A stretch of DNA of 64,000 bases from Paraphysoderma sedebokerense. Taxonomy: Eukaryota > Blastocladiomycota > Physodermatomycetes > Physodermatales > Physodermataceae. Numbering within the stretch: the first letter of the stretch is position 1; each line of letters begins with the position of its first letter. Positions 11,223 through 23,542 of the stretch are shown piece by piece. The notes under the pieces are model-generated. The model was not told the DNA's origin. It did not search any database and was given only the letters and a program-made list of their open reading frames with translations. The stretch lies in the NCBI GenBank assembly GCA_025602915.1, contig JAHLJZ010000011.1, positions 248,001 to 312,000 on the forward strand. The letters are read 5' to 3'. A program made the position numbers and the translations under genes.

Positions 11223-12087
11223 TTAGGCAGACTCCATCAACACTTCTTGTTTGTAGGTTAATCGAGAACCGAGAGAATCGGTTTGGGGGTCGCTTCGGGA
11301 AAACGGTGTCCATTTCGGTTCCTGTTGAGGTGAAAAGTCAGCACGAACTGATCTGCACAAACAAACCAAAAACGTATCTCACCTCTTGGAAAAGTCGCAT
11401 AGCCTGAATGTAGTTTGAAGTGGTAGTAACGAATCGATGATAGATTCCAGCAGGCTAATAAACCAAACCCAATTAGAAAAGCAGCACAAAAATAATGGGG
11501 AAATGATGGGGTAGATCTTGAGGCCGATGGGCAGGCAAAATAGACCTTACCAAAACGATTAAATCTCCTTTCGTCATATGAATTCTAATCCATCTATCCT
11601 GTTTGTCTCGAACATCGAAGTAACCTTCTCCATCGAGGATGAATCGAATCTAAAAAGCGGCTTAGTCCTCATTCCTAGCTATCGAGGTCAATCAAAACAT
11701 AACAAACCTCTTCATCTTCATGTAGGTGTTCATCAAAGAAAGATTTAATCTTAGTCTCGTAACCTGGCAGTTTGTCCGGAGAAACTGTTATCTGGGTCCG
11801 ATGAATATTTGACAAGGCGAAATGGGTAGTTATGAGTTAGCGGAATATTACGCGAAATGAGAAGATGAGTTGAAAATAAAAAGAGATCCTAGCCGTACCA
11901 CATCTCGATTTTTGTAATTTCGTTCTGCGCAGATTTGGTTGATCTTTTCTTCGTGGCCGTTAACTTCAACAAACCAGTACAGCACACCTGTGGACTGCAA
12001 ATCGGCGAGGGATGCAGGTTGGTCCGGCTGAAAGTGATGGGGAGTTCGAGGATCTTCCGCTGTTTCGTTATAATACCAGGCTTTCAT
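11223..12087 (-). CDS. ADI1: acireductone dioxygenase
   Basis: A cupin enzyme of the methionine salvage pathway that oxidises acireductone to the 2-keto acid precursor of methionine (Fe form) or to an off-pathway product (Ni form). About 180 residues. Exons: 12087-11899, 11791-11708, 11649-11551, 11454-11383 and 11321-11223, all phase 0. The N-terminus MKAWYY and the block [16 protein letters not shown] fit the family. EHLHEDEE gives the His-x-His...Glu metal ligands, GIYHRF gives the last His, and KGDLIVLPAG is the cupin strand. Length matches the usual 175-185. A GTCACGTGAC palindrome lies 93 bp upstream of the ATG. Confidence 0.96.
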
Positions 12088-12179
12088 TTTATTTTTGATG
12101 TTGCCTTAAATGTCGCTTACCTTGTTCGAACGATTCCTAGTCGCCTACAAATTTGAAAACTGTTGCGTCCATGACAACT

Positions 12180-12189
12180 GTCACGTGAC
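12180..12189. promoter_or_regulatory. GTCACGTGAC palindrome upstream of ADI1
   Basis: A 10-bp perfect palindrome containing the CACGTG E-box, 93 bp upstream of the ADI1 start codon. In yeast, RTCACRTG is the Cbf1 site and Cbf1 controls sulfur amino-acid genes, which would suit methionine salvage. The binding factor here is inferred. Confidence 0.5.
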
Positions 12190-12774
12190 AAAGTAGCATA
12201 ATAACAGTAGGTACGTTATTATTAAATACTGCCACTGGCAAGCCTGGTATCTTATAATTACCGCCATCTTTCAGCTCCACTCGGTAAATTCTCGGTATTT
12301 GCCCTCACGGTAGGTCTTAGTTGTGCCATCTCTGCCTCGTCGTCTTTTCGTGTCCTTCTGCGGTTGGTGTTTGTTGGTTGGTCTTTGGTCGCTCTTCTTG
12401 GTTTTATCGTCGTATTTCATGGTCGTGATTGCTTTCGAAATATATTCGATCGCTCTGGTTATTGTTTTAAATCTGAAGTAACGGGTGCAAAACCTTTTCC
12501 GTTTCGCGGATCGGCATATTTCGTCGTTGGATACTATGGAAACGCCTTAGTCTCAGATCTGCCGAATATTTGTATCGGTGGGCTGATATCGGTCATACCC
12601 TCGTCAGATCGGCATAACTTTGACATTTGTTCTTGAGAATTATTCGTTTTTCGCTTCTGTGGAAACCGGTCGATTCGTACGGTGTAGCGCCATAGCAAAT
12701 AGTTAACCCTGCCCTTGGTATTTTCATCTTATGTAATTGTAAGGTCATTATCGGTGGTCAAACTGATAATCGAA
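12190..12774. other. divergent promoter between ADI1 and the zinc-finger gene
   Basis: About 590 bp without a supported exon. An open frame from 12364 to 12636 lacks family likeness and splice context. The CTCGGTAAATTCTCGGTA string near 12279-12297 is a short imperfect direct repeat. Confidence 0.4.
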
Positions 12775-14828
12775 ATGGTCCGATTAAGTGATAGATATAT
12801 GAATTGGACGTGTCCTAGGTAGGATTGCTTTGTTTAAATGTTTTGCAATTGGAAAATATACTGTTCCTCTTGCTAACCACAGCTTACTTTTCAGTTGCGA
12901 CAATGTCAACTTCGAATGGCGAAATGAATGCTATCTTTGCAAATTACCGAAACCCACAAGTGATGGCGGTCGAAGTATGGAAAAGGGTCATAATAGAAAG
13001 GAAAATGGAGATGTCGCTGGTAATGACCGTAGAAGCGATAACAAATCACTTGATAGTTATCGGGGTGAGGGTGTGAGAAAACAACGAGAGCATAAACCAG
13101 ACGATCCAGTGTGGTGGTGTGCCAAGTATGATTCTGTTCATTAATTTGACATCTCTTATAAGAAATGATTTTGACAGTTTCATCGGAAATTTTAGATGCG
13201 CTAATGACAATTGGGAATGGAGGCGAACATGCAACCGCTGCAAGAGCTCTCGAGATGAGTGCGAGGATCCATCCGCTCCTAAAAGGGGCCATCCGCGTCA
13301 CTACCAAGAAAGCACGAAACGTCAATCACGTTCTCCCTCTAGTACATCAAAAAGACGAATTCGTCGACGAAGAGATGTGACAGATGACGAATCAGGCGAT
13401 GAACGACCTAGACGTCGCAGGCGGATATACAGTGATAGCGACGATAGTGACACAAGGCAGAGGAGCAAGAAGCGTCGGCTAAAGGAAAGAACCAGGTCAG
13501 GAAGGAAGCACAAAGACTTTAGTAGCGATGAAGAACTTGCGGGGAAGAAAAGAAAGAACAGGCAGAGAAGGCATGAAAGCAGTGATACGGATGAATCAGA
13601 GGAAGAGACTAGTTTAAAAAGGTCACGGAAGAAAGGCTCTCGCCGTTTGGAACCCGAATCATCCTCGGATGATGATGAATCTCTCGGATCTTCCAGCTCC
13701 GCGGATGAGCGACAATCGAAAAGGCCACGTGAAAATAATAAGAAAGCCAAAACTGCTCGGAATCGTCAGAGCAGTGTCGAGGATACTGCCCGCAAACATA
13801 AATCCACTGAGGCAAAGAAGAAAGCTGTCAGAGGTTCAGTAGATTCGGAAATTGATTACACCGATTCTGAATCTGAAGACAGTGAAATCGGTAGCGAAGC
13901 CAGTGATGTTAAAAGACGTAAACCCCGGCGTTCTCGTCATTCCAAACCTCGAAGTTCCGAATCTTCATCAGAGTCCGATTCTGAAATCGTCGATAAGCGT
14001 AATGGCAATCGAGGCAAATCCCGAAACACGACCTCCGCCCGCGATTCGAAAATGCGTCACCGCAGTTCGAATAAGTCAAGAAAAGATGATTGCAGTGACC
14101 AATCTGATTCTTCCGATGATGATTATCGAAGCCGTCGAAAAAACGATAAAGGTCGAGGAGATAGAAGGATGAAACAGAAGCGAAGGACATCGTCAACCGA
14201 AAAAAACAGAAGGAGAAGGAAATCGGCCGAGGTTTCAGACACTGATCTCGATAGTTCGGAAGAGATAAAGGGTAAAAATCCAAAATCGCGCCGGCACTCT
14301 GAAACCAGCGAATCCGAAAAGGAAATAATTCGAAAACCGACAATTCGAGGAAGGAAACGGCGAAAAAAGAAGTCAGAGGTTGATCATTACTCACCACCTA
14401 GGAAGTCGAACGACCATTATTCACCCGACCGAGAAAAGAAAACTGTAGGACGTCGCTCACGGTCTCGTGGAAGATCAGCTTCCCCGAATCAATCCCGCGG
14501 TGCACGTAGTCGCCGAAATTCTATCTCTCCAGATTCACGGTATTATCGCCCTAGTAATAAACAGAAACCTCTGGGGAAAGATGAGAGCCGTCCAGAGCAA
14601 ACCGACACAGACGACCTTAAGAAAAATCGGAAACTTTCAGGGAATGTAGAAACGTCCGCTAAAAGTGAATCAACTTACGATGAAGGTGACAATGGTGTCG
14701 TAGTTCCTTCTAATGATGCCGTGAGCGTCCATAATAACAAAGAAGAATCGAAGGGGGAATCCAGTTTAAAAGAAGATTATTCAGAGGAAGATGACGATGA
14801 CATGCATTGGAGGCGCGCCCATAAGTAA
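12775..14828 (+). CDS. RanBP2-type zinc-finger, RS-rich protein (ZRANB2-like)
   Basis: A nuclear-type protein of about 635 residues. Exons: 12775-12818, 12895-13125 and 13196-14828. Splicing builds two RanBP2 zinc fingers. The first is W-T-C-P-S-C...FEWRNECYLCK (about 12-35) and the second W-W-C-A-K-C...WEWRRTCNRCK (about 88-112). Both follow W-x-C-x2-C-x10-C-x2-C. In ZRANB2 the same pair binds single-stranded AGGUAA-like RNA at 5' splice sites. The rest is a ~520-residue disordered tail of Ser/Asp/Glu clusters alternating with Arg/Lys runs, an RS-like splicing domain. The order of two fingers then an RS tail fits ZRANB2; the tail here is much longer than in the human protein. A role in splicing is inferred. 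Confidence 0.8.
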
Positions 14829-15110
14829 GGGGCTCTGCTAATTCAGCTCGACTGCCCTATGGGTTAATCGTGAATTTGATAGTGGAATTGTTGAAATTAA
14901 TCACAAGAAATTAAAACTTTGTAATATGGATATGAATAAACAATCAAGCACTGAATCATAATTTTCAATAAAATACATCGCATTCACATGCTCGTGGATG
15001 ATATTGTTGCAGTCGTAGAGTGAAACAACCTCGTATGATTTTGGCTCAGATTTTTTGTTCACTTGTTTACCTCTACTACATCCACCCAAATCTAACCTAC
15101 GCTGCAAGAA

Positions 15111-17255
15111 ATGGTATGACGCAACTGATACTCTGTTCATTAATCTTCTAATGTGATCTAACACTTGTTATCCTCGAATTAATGTTGTATAATCCTCGTT
15201 GGCGCACTGAATTCCCATATCAATCAAATCTGTAGTCTTCCCCTCTAAGAATCGCCGTTACCGGGGCCGCTGGTATGTATTTAAATCTTCAATGCCAGAT
15301 TATTACTTTACAGAATCTGTGTGACTCCTAACAATTTACCGGCCACTTTTCTTCTCTCCGATGAAAATTTGTGGCGTGCTGCAGGTCAAATTGCCTACTC
15401 GCTCCTCTTTAACCTCGCCAATGGGATTGTATTTGGACCAAATCAGGTATGAATGAGATCTTTGTGCAGTTTTCATATATAAAGCCGAATATACGAAGAG
15501 TATGAATTCTGCAAGTGTGGAGCTGACTGTTTGTTGTTGTGACCGTGTTCTGTTGTTACTCGTATGGACGATCATAGCCGATCATTTTGCAACTTTTGGA
15601 TATTCCACCAGCCATGGAAGCTTTGAAAGGTTTGTAATCAAGATTCGAATTGGACGGTTTATTTTTTAGCAAATCAATTTATGTTGAATGGTGTGGGGTA
15701 ATTTGTTTGTCTGGATATTAGTTGTTATAGATAGAGTGATTATTTAGAACACAATCATCCAGTATAGCTAAGCGGATTGATCATATATTACTTGATGCTA
15801 ATCAATATCTCTGCTTCCCCTCTTAAATCAATTATATCTAGGTGTCTGCATGGAACTTGACGACTGTGCCTTGCCGCTTCTCGTTGGTACTGTATAGTTT
15901 TGTCTTTCCTGCGTGCGAATGTCCGACTTATGCCAATGGCAACGCTGTTGCAGAAACTATCCCGACTGCCGATCCGAAAGTTGCTTTTAAGGATGCCGAC
16001 TACGCTATTCTCGTTGGTGCCATGCCCCGTAAAGAAGGTACCTTTCCACATCGTTTTGATTTATCTCTCCTTTTCCTTCACAGCACACTCATTCTAACTC
16101 CGGGTTGGTTATCTCTGCCAATCATATAGGTATGGTGCGAAAGGACTTGCTCAAAGCAAATGTCGGTATCTTCAAAGTACAAGGAGAAGCTTTGAATGAA
16201 GTTGCGAAGAAGAGTGTCAAAGTACGGTATTCCCCTCTCGGTCTGTAATGCAATGATGGAGGCCTTACTGTTTAATTTTCAACATATGAATAGGTTCTCG
16301 TTGTCGGCAATCCCGCTAATACCAATGCATTGATCTGTCAAGTGAGTGATTTTAGCACCATAGTTCACTTTGGTTCAACTGTAACTATGTGTTGACGCTT
16401 TGATCATGTTCGTCATTTTAGCACTACGCCCCCAATATTCCTCCTCAAAACTTCACCGCCCTCACCCGTCTTGACGAAAACCGTGCAAAATCTCAAGTAA
16501 GTATAATGTCCCTTCTTCTCGAGGTAATGAAGAAAAAATTTACATAATTGGCGTGATAGATCGCTTCTCGTCTTAGAATCCCAGTCAATATGGTCAAAAA
16601 CGTTTGTATCTGGGGTAACCATTCCAACACTCAATTTCCCGATGTTTCGCACGGATATGCTGTTCTTAATGGGCAGAAAGTCTCCGTTTCTGATGCCATC
16701 AAAGATGACGCATACTTAAAAGGTGATTATATTAAGGTGCGTGAACACGTTTTTTTGAGCAATTTGTTTTATTATATCAGCCTGACTTTTACAATTTTGT
16801 GTTATACATCAAATACTGAATAGACTGTTTCTCTTCGTGGCGCTGCTGTTATCGCTGCTCGCAAGTTGTCATCTGCCATGTCGGCTGCGAAAGCTGTTTG
16901 CGATCACATTCACGATTGGCACTTCGGTACCAAAGAGGTAATTAGTTTCCCATTCTTTCTTTGCTTGCCGCCTGTCCTTCGTAGTTCCATTGTCCCCTTT
17001 CAATTCTAACTCTTACGCATTATTAACCTATAGGGTGAATTTGTTTCAATGGCCGTTGTATCGGATGGCTCTTACAAGATTCCCTCCGGCTTGATGTTCT
17101 CCTTCCCAGTTCACATTGATTCCAAAGGCAATTACAAGATTGTCCAAGGACTGAGCATCAGTGATTTCGCCAAAGAAAAGTTGGATATCACCACTGCTGA
17201 ATTGACAGAAGAAAAGGAAGAAGCTGTTAGTCATTTGACTGCTAATAAGATTTAA
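15111..17255 (+). CDS. MDH1: malate dehydrogenase, cytosolic (animal/plant type)
   Basis: NAD-dependent interconversion of malate and oxaloacetate, 336 residues. Exons: 15111-15113, 15236-15272, 15385-15446, 15578-15629, 15842-15886, 15954-16037, 16130-16221, 16294-16341, 16422-16496, 16560-16736, 16824-16937 and 17034-17255. Visible are the NAD-binding [13 protein letters not shown], the DDCALPLL segment, [23 protein letters not shown], the catalytic aspartate in [12 protein letters not shown] and the catalytic histidine in [13 protein letters not shown]. These match the cytosolic MDH1 of animals and plants more than the mitochondrial-type isozymes of yeast. No targeting peptide is present. 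The first exon is only the ATG, followed directly by GTATGA; that start is plausible but unproven. Twelve exons make it intron-dense. Confidence 0.93.
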
Positions 17256-17700
17256 ATAATTCGTCATATGCAGATATTTCGGGAAATAGGTTATGATTTC
17301 GAACTTAGTTAATAGTTTTGCAAGCGTGGTAAATTCTCATTAGGTTGATATTAGTTATTCCCATTAATAAACTGAACAAATGAACAATAAAACGGTTTCG
17401 TGCGCATCAATTCAGGATATCTGGCTGCTAATCTGTTCAAAGCCGGTGCAAGGGTAAACTCATCTTTAAAGCTACATGATATTACAGGATACATCGTAAA
17501 AATACATAGTACAGAAATACCACAGAAATTATCATGGAAAACGAATTCACGATAAACTAGAAATGATGGTTTTGCAGGACAATGATTGGAAAGCGAACTG
17601 AATTGCCTCGCCATATTAATTGGAGTTCCACCTGTCATCCTAGGAATGAAATCTCATAACGGACCTTCTCTAACTTCGGATAGCATGACACGTTATCCCC
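17256..17700. other. tail-to-tail spacer between MDH1 and PFKFB
   Basis: Intergenic DNA between two convergent genes. An AATAAA string near 17366 may be the MDH1 poly(A) signal. No gene or repeat is seen. Confidence 0.45.
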
Positions 17701-20547
17701 CTATTCCACCTGAATAAATTCATCTTTATCCACTAAATATTTCCATTTCTGAAGCTCTGTCCCGTAAGGTTTCGGCTTCAAAGCATACAATGTGTGAAGG
17801 GGTACATCCAAAACTGTCATCTCCTCGAGAGGGAGGCTATAGAAATCGGAACGGGCAGGAAAAAAAGAATGAAACGAGGTGATAGTGAAGGGCGTACAAA
17901 CTGCATGTCAGTATATTGAAGAGGACAACACGGTCGCCGATATTAAAAAAATAGGAAGAAAAGACGGACCCTAAATAATAGCTCAACAAAGTTCTCATCA
18001 CAACGTTGTGAGTTACAATTAAAATATCTTTAACCGTTCTCTCAGTTTCAATGATAACCGGCTTTAGTCGCTCAATTACATCCAAGTAAGACTCTCCGCC
18101 CATACCTGGATACCGATAACACAGCTTATTTGCTTGTCGGCGGACTACTTCCCCGGGAAATTGAGTTTCAATTTCTTGTGGAGTTAAATTTTCGCTTGGA
18201 ACAAGTTAAGTGTCAGTACGATCTTGAAGAAATACAGTGGACCGAGTCGAACATACCAGGATCCCGCATAAATCTCGTTCAAAATTTTTGAATGTCGAAT
18301 TTCGTAATCGTTAGGATCAAAGTGTTCAACGGTTTCTAGGGTCCTTCGCAGCATAGAAGTCCAAATGACTAACTTTGAATTCGAATACTCTTCCGATTCG
18401 AAGACATATAAACCGTCATATAATGAATGCGAAAGATCAAGAATAGAGTGCGAAGGTGATGATTGACTGGTTCCTGAAGATTTATTAAGCGGGAGATTAA
18501 TTGTTGACAGGACGGGAGGACGAGGCGGCGTCAGCCGCTGAGAAGATGAATTTGGGTCAGAGGTAGATACATCGCTTGTTTTTGTGGGCAGTGATTCGAT
18601 GCCGGCAGTGGTATTATTAGGGGATTCGTGATTGTTTGATTCGCTGTCGCCATGACCATCTTGAATATCAACTTGCTCCGTTTCTTCAGTTGGATATCGC
18701 TCTTGAAGAAAGCGAGCGAGCGCTTTGGCTAATGCAAGACATTACCACAAACATGCGATGGATTTGAAAAATAAAATAACACCACATACCATATTTCTGT
18801 CCATTTTCAGATAACGAACTATCCCCGCCAATGACCCCAGCAATATTGTGCACACTTTCACCGTGCCTTGTTAACCAAATTGTACGTTCCTATCAAACGA
18901 GACAATTGGTTGGTGGTAGAACGAAAGAAGCAGTGACAGAATTTGATACATACATTAATATGAACGTTCATCAAATAGAAAACAATCTGGGATGGCAGAT
19001 AACCTTGGATATTGTATTCAACAATTTTTTTCCCCACATTGATGACCTTTATATAACCTAAAATTAGTTGTTAGAATATTTTCACTTTTAAGAAGTTTCA
19101 ATGAATATAACACCACTCACTCAAATCCAATTTCTCTTCGAAATCGCCAAGAGGTTGATATGCTCTTTCGTAATTTGACATCCTAGCTTTGAAATCTGCA
19201 ATAGCAGCATCTGGATTCATGTTCCTATAATCTGGTGATTGTAACTTCATTCTTATATTTTCGGCAAGAACGGTTTCGTCCGTGCAGATGGATTCAAGAA
19301 ACAGAACTTTGACGTTTCGCTCTTTCTTACAGCGCTCGAGAATTTTCATTCTGTGAAGAAGGCAGGATTAAATCTTGTGACCAAAAGGATAGATCGACAC
19401 GGTAGAATATAGAATACCGTCTTGCTACGGTTGTATTGGTCGCATCGTGTATTCCGCATTTTCCCCCACTATGTAACCATTCTAATAACTCTTCTAAGGT
19501 ATCCATTGCCAGCCTATCTCGCAGCGATGAAGCGTCCTGAAATAGATATCAGTACATCATATCCGATTTCAAAATATCACTGAAAACAGCTGAACTGCAA
19601 TGTTCAATCAAACACAGAAACACACCTTATTGTTCGGATCAAAGAAGTCACTATTATGTTCGACCACTTTGTTTTCTTTCTTCGCTTCCTCTTCCGCAGA
19701 CGTTCTCCTTCGGTTTCCAACATTGAATACACGAGTGTTAAATCCAAGCCAGGACATGTATCGTTTTAACTTTTTGCATCTGATTGGGTTGTTTGCAGAG
19801 TGAGCAAGGGTTAGAATTGGCGGTCTAGGAATATCAAAGGCAACTAGGCGTTGGAACCTACATGTACGATTTTCCTAATCAAATTTGATCAGAGGATTTT
19901 CAATTGTTACAAATTCAAATAGTTCATGGAAAAAAGTGTCAGCATCGTAAGCCTCTTCCCTCATCGACGACAACTTCGTATCGATATGAACCGTTAGAAA
20001 CCTTAAAACACATACCTCTAGCAGGAAGTCCAACCTGCAGCCAAAATTTGAACAAATTCATAAAAAAGCAAAACATAACAGGGATGAAAGTCAGCATAAT
20101 TGACCACATTCCTAGGTAGTTTCATTAGGTTGAACATTACCATTACTACAACCAATTTTGGGCCGATCTGATTTTTCCTAGCCAGTACATCTTTTTAAGA
20201 TAATTCATTTATTGCATGCATTTGACGTTAACGTTGTGCGCATGTCGCAGATAATTCCGATTGATGATTCCGAGGTGCCGCAAATAGGCGAGTTCAACCG
20301 AAGAATGAACAGTACATTACATTGAATAACACAAAAAGTTAATATTTGATGAATAAATACAGTTTGCATCATTTATTATAACCAACTAAGGCGATAACAT
20401 CAAGTGTTCAGTAACGGAAGTATGTATAATCTTACCCTTTGCGACTCTACGTTCAGCCACATAACCGGGAAAATGCAACTCCAGGGGATTCAACACCGGC
20501 GATTCCAAAGGAGTATTCGGGGATGAGCGGATAGGGAATGTCGGCAT
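17701..20547 (-). CDS. 6-phosphofructo-2-kinase / fructose-2,6-bisphosphatase
   Basis: A bifunctional cytosolic enzyme that makes and degrades fructose 2,6-bisphosphate, the switch between glycolysis and gluconeogenesis; about 577 residues. Exons: 20547-20436, 20190-20141, 20034-20016, 19874-19862, 19779-19626, 19536-19418, 19350-19121, 19057-18954, 18889-18790, 18728-18257, 18194-17970 and 17836-17701. The kinase has the P-loop VGLPARGKSYI, assembled from four exons including ones of 19 and 13 nt. The phosphatase has LTRHGES and IVTHNVVMRT, the two catalytic histidine motifs. Between the RHG motif and the next conserved block sits an extra Ser/Thr/Pro-rich stretch of roughly 90 residues. Both activities look intact. 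A phosphorylated regulatory loop is a guess. Confidence 0.95.
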
Positions 20548-20933
20548 AATTCACTTAAGTTGCTCTGTAACTTTCGTAGGAAAAAAAGGTTTGTGCGACG
20601 GCTGTCAAAGTTGGGGCAAACGATGCCACCAGATAAGGGGTCATTGGAAAACGTGGCGAACCACTTAATTGAGACCATCAGAGCATTGGTAAGCATGCTA
20701 TTTATGTGGATATATAATAAACAACTATACGATGTGTCTGTACATTCTGTTGATTCCTTACATCCATCATTACTGGAAATCAGTCCCCTGAGTATTATCC
20801 ATCTGTTTAGAATAATAAAAATCCCAACTCATCGTCGAAAGTCATGATATTTTAGAACTCCCTAGAAAGCAGTTAAAACGGTCAGCTACCATTCAATCGA
20901 AATATCGAAAGCCCCACACTAATATGAAAAAGA

Positions 20934-23542
20934 CTAGAAAACATACCAAACATTCACCATATACTTTTGGACGGCAACCAGGGCTTGATAGCGAACCTCA
21001 TTATCTTCATGCGACATCAGCTCCATAATGCGCTGCTTGGCTCCAATTTCTTGTAGCAACCTAGCAAATATTAGATGATGGTAAAAGAATTAATATGAAG
21101 ATGCCAGGAACGTTCGTTAGAGGCGCGACAAAAGGATATGTCCATACTTTTTACCGTTTGGACAATATTTCACATATTGTCCGACGTCATGTGCTGCAAC
21201 TGCGAGAACGAGAGGAGTAGTAGCGGTAGATAAGATTCTCGCCAAAATTCTAGATTCACATAAATACATTATTATAAAGTCCATCAGTATTGCCCTGTGA
21301 TAAAATCCTTATGATTTTGATAGAAATAGGCAAAAGGCTTATGACATACCGCAACAGTTCATAATCCTTCTCGTTCAATTTGTTTGCATTCTGCTTCCAA
21401 AATAATTCGGAAGTATGTGCTGGTGACCACTCTAGTCTTCCAGATCGTACTTCTGCTGAGTATTCTTCATAAGAACTGCGTATGAAATAGCAGCAAATTG
21501 CAGTCAAAACATGGATGAAGAAATGAAGGACAGTTGGTACAGTATTCTACAGTCGGCCCCGCGGAAATGCAATTTACCTTAATTTAACCAAGTTCTCTTT
21601 CAACTCATGTTTCAAGTATTCTAAGTCGTCAATGATTTCGTTATCTGAGAATTTCCTCTGTGATAATGTTTCAAGAAAATTTAAGACTTTGTTCCCAATC
21701 ATGGAGTTTACATTGGTTTCGGGAGACTTGGATAAGAGATTCTGAGTTGTCAATCAATCAATATATGAATCGAGAAGAACGAAGATCGAGAATATAAGGG
21801 TGAATATTAGTTCGGTTCACGATGAAGAGGGAGAAGTGCGCAGATTGATTAAATGACTATGGTACGAACTCTCCAAGTCGCCAACGAAACACGGATAACT
21901 TTCTCTTTGATGGCTGCTTTAGCAGTATCTAGTGTTGGTCCGACAATATCGAATTTACTGATAGTGTCTCGATTAGTAATATGAAAGACTGAACGAGTAA
22001 AGAACGGGTGACATACCGGTTAATTTCGGCAGCTACACTCTTCACATAAGTCAGCAACCAGAAACAGTATATGATCTGGTATTGCATTTGAGGATTGGGA
22101 TTTGATTTTTTGATTATCGTGATTAATGCTTGCACTCCAGCTCCATTTTTACAATTCCAAAAGGGTTCTCTCATTTCAACGGAGGCAAGAACAGATTGGA
22201 GATACTGTACAGCTAAGTCAACAACGTTGGCGTTTGAACTTGAAAGAGAGCTGACAATGTACGCAAAATAATCGTTCGCTTCCACGGTTTTTGGAAGTGG
22301 GTGAGGGAGAGAACTGCAGCAGAGAGAAAAGCAAACCGCATATTCGCAAGAATAAAGATTTGTTAGAAAGAGTCAATAAAAGCAACACATATGAATAGAT
22401 AGCAACCTGAATAGGACCGTCAAAATTTTGCATGTTTTCAATTGAACAAATTCATCTTCCTTCGTGAGTAACCTGTAAAGCGACCGATATTATTGCCATA
22501 ATCAAAACATCCATCGCGAATAATTACTGCTACAAACTTCAGGAAAGGCTGAAATGGCAATTCAGGGTTTGTACTGTACAGCGAGTGAAATATGTCTGCA
22601 TTGTCCTCATCATCTAAACATTCGTTCCCAGGCCAATGGCAAGAAAGGGAAGCCATAATGATTGTTAGTAACCAGGGTCAGTCGTAAGTGAAAAAAGTCG
22701 CCGCAGAGCATAAAGATCCACACATATGGGTCCAACTGCACTTATTGTATTTGTGACCGCAGATCGGACACCTCAACGGCTTTATCGATAATTAGAACGT
22801 ACCATTTAAGATATCATCCAGCATAACCAAAACATATTGGATTGTATCTAGCTTGGCCAATTTTTGTAGAAGAGTGATAAGAAGTAACACAATCTCGGAT
22901 CCTCGCTGCGAGACGATTATGATAGATTGACAGGTAATTCGAGAGAAGAGAATTCAAATGAACGAAGATATTTCATGGTAATTAGTACAGTAAATTTAAA
23001 CCCTTGCTGCCGCTAACGGTTGTATTTTCCATTTCTTCCCCAAAAACAGAAAGTTAACCGGCCCCTTGCCAAATGGTCATTTACCTGTTTCAGCAGCCCA
23101 GCTCTTCCTTCTTTGCCTGACTTTTCAAATGCAGCTACTTCATCAAGTTCTTTTTGAGAAATAAGAGACGCCCGCTGATAACTCTGTTGAGCCGAGAAAA
23201 TGTCAACCGTAAAATTTCGAGGATAGCGGTAGAAGTTTTTATGACGACGTGTTTCAGTACATTCCCGATTTTGGTGCAATTTGGCAACACACACGCACAT
23301 ACAGAATAGAGATTATAAACATGGAGACATTATGAATTAGATTACGGCGGCATGACTGCTATCACCACGACAAACGAAGTACGTACACTCCAGGAAATCG
23401 GATTTTTGCGGATATTAGCCGTGAGTTCATCGAGGTAAGGATTTATGATCATCGTCAGCGGGGCGTCAGGAATAGCGGCATTGTTAGAGTTGTTAGCAGG
23501 GACCGAGGGGATAGCAACGCTTGGACTTGCTGGTTGCGACAT
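20934..23542 (-). CDS. VMA13: V-type ATPase subunit H
   Basis: Regulatory subunit H of the V1 sector, needed to activate the vacuolar proton pump; about 482 residues. Exons: 23542-23387, 23183-23085, 22905-22803, 22613-22538, 22472-22407, 22313-22017, 21957-21870, 21741-21578, 21475-21350, 21294-21148 and 21060-20934. Conserved blocks are NPYLDELTANIRKNPISW, SYQRASLIS, DTIQYVLVMLDDIL, MQYQIIYCFWLLTY, the SGRLEWSPAHTSELFWKQN signature, LNEKDYELLR, AAHDVGQYVKYCPNGKK and EVRYQALVAVQKYMVN. Length fits yeast and human subunit H (478-483). A last short intron could give a slightly different C-terminus beyond VNVW. The 386 bp separating it from the PFKFB start hold no gene. A TCACGTGAC site lies 81 bp upstream of the ATG. 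Confidence 0.95.

Noticed and set aside
12364-12636. 90-codon + frame between ADI1 and the zinc-finger gene
   Set aside because: It does not start with a supported ATG context, has no family likeness and does not splice to the RanBP2 exons.
15887-15953. Coding extension TYANGNAVA in malate dehydrogenase
   Set aside because: It is open in frame with the next exon, but the donor at 15887 and acceptor at 15953 join LLV to ETIPTADPK, which aligns with MDH1 without a gap. I treat it as intron.
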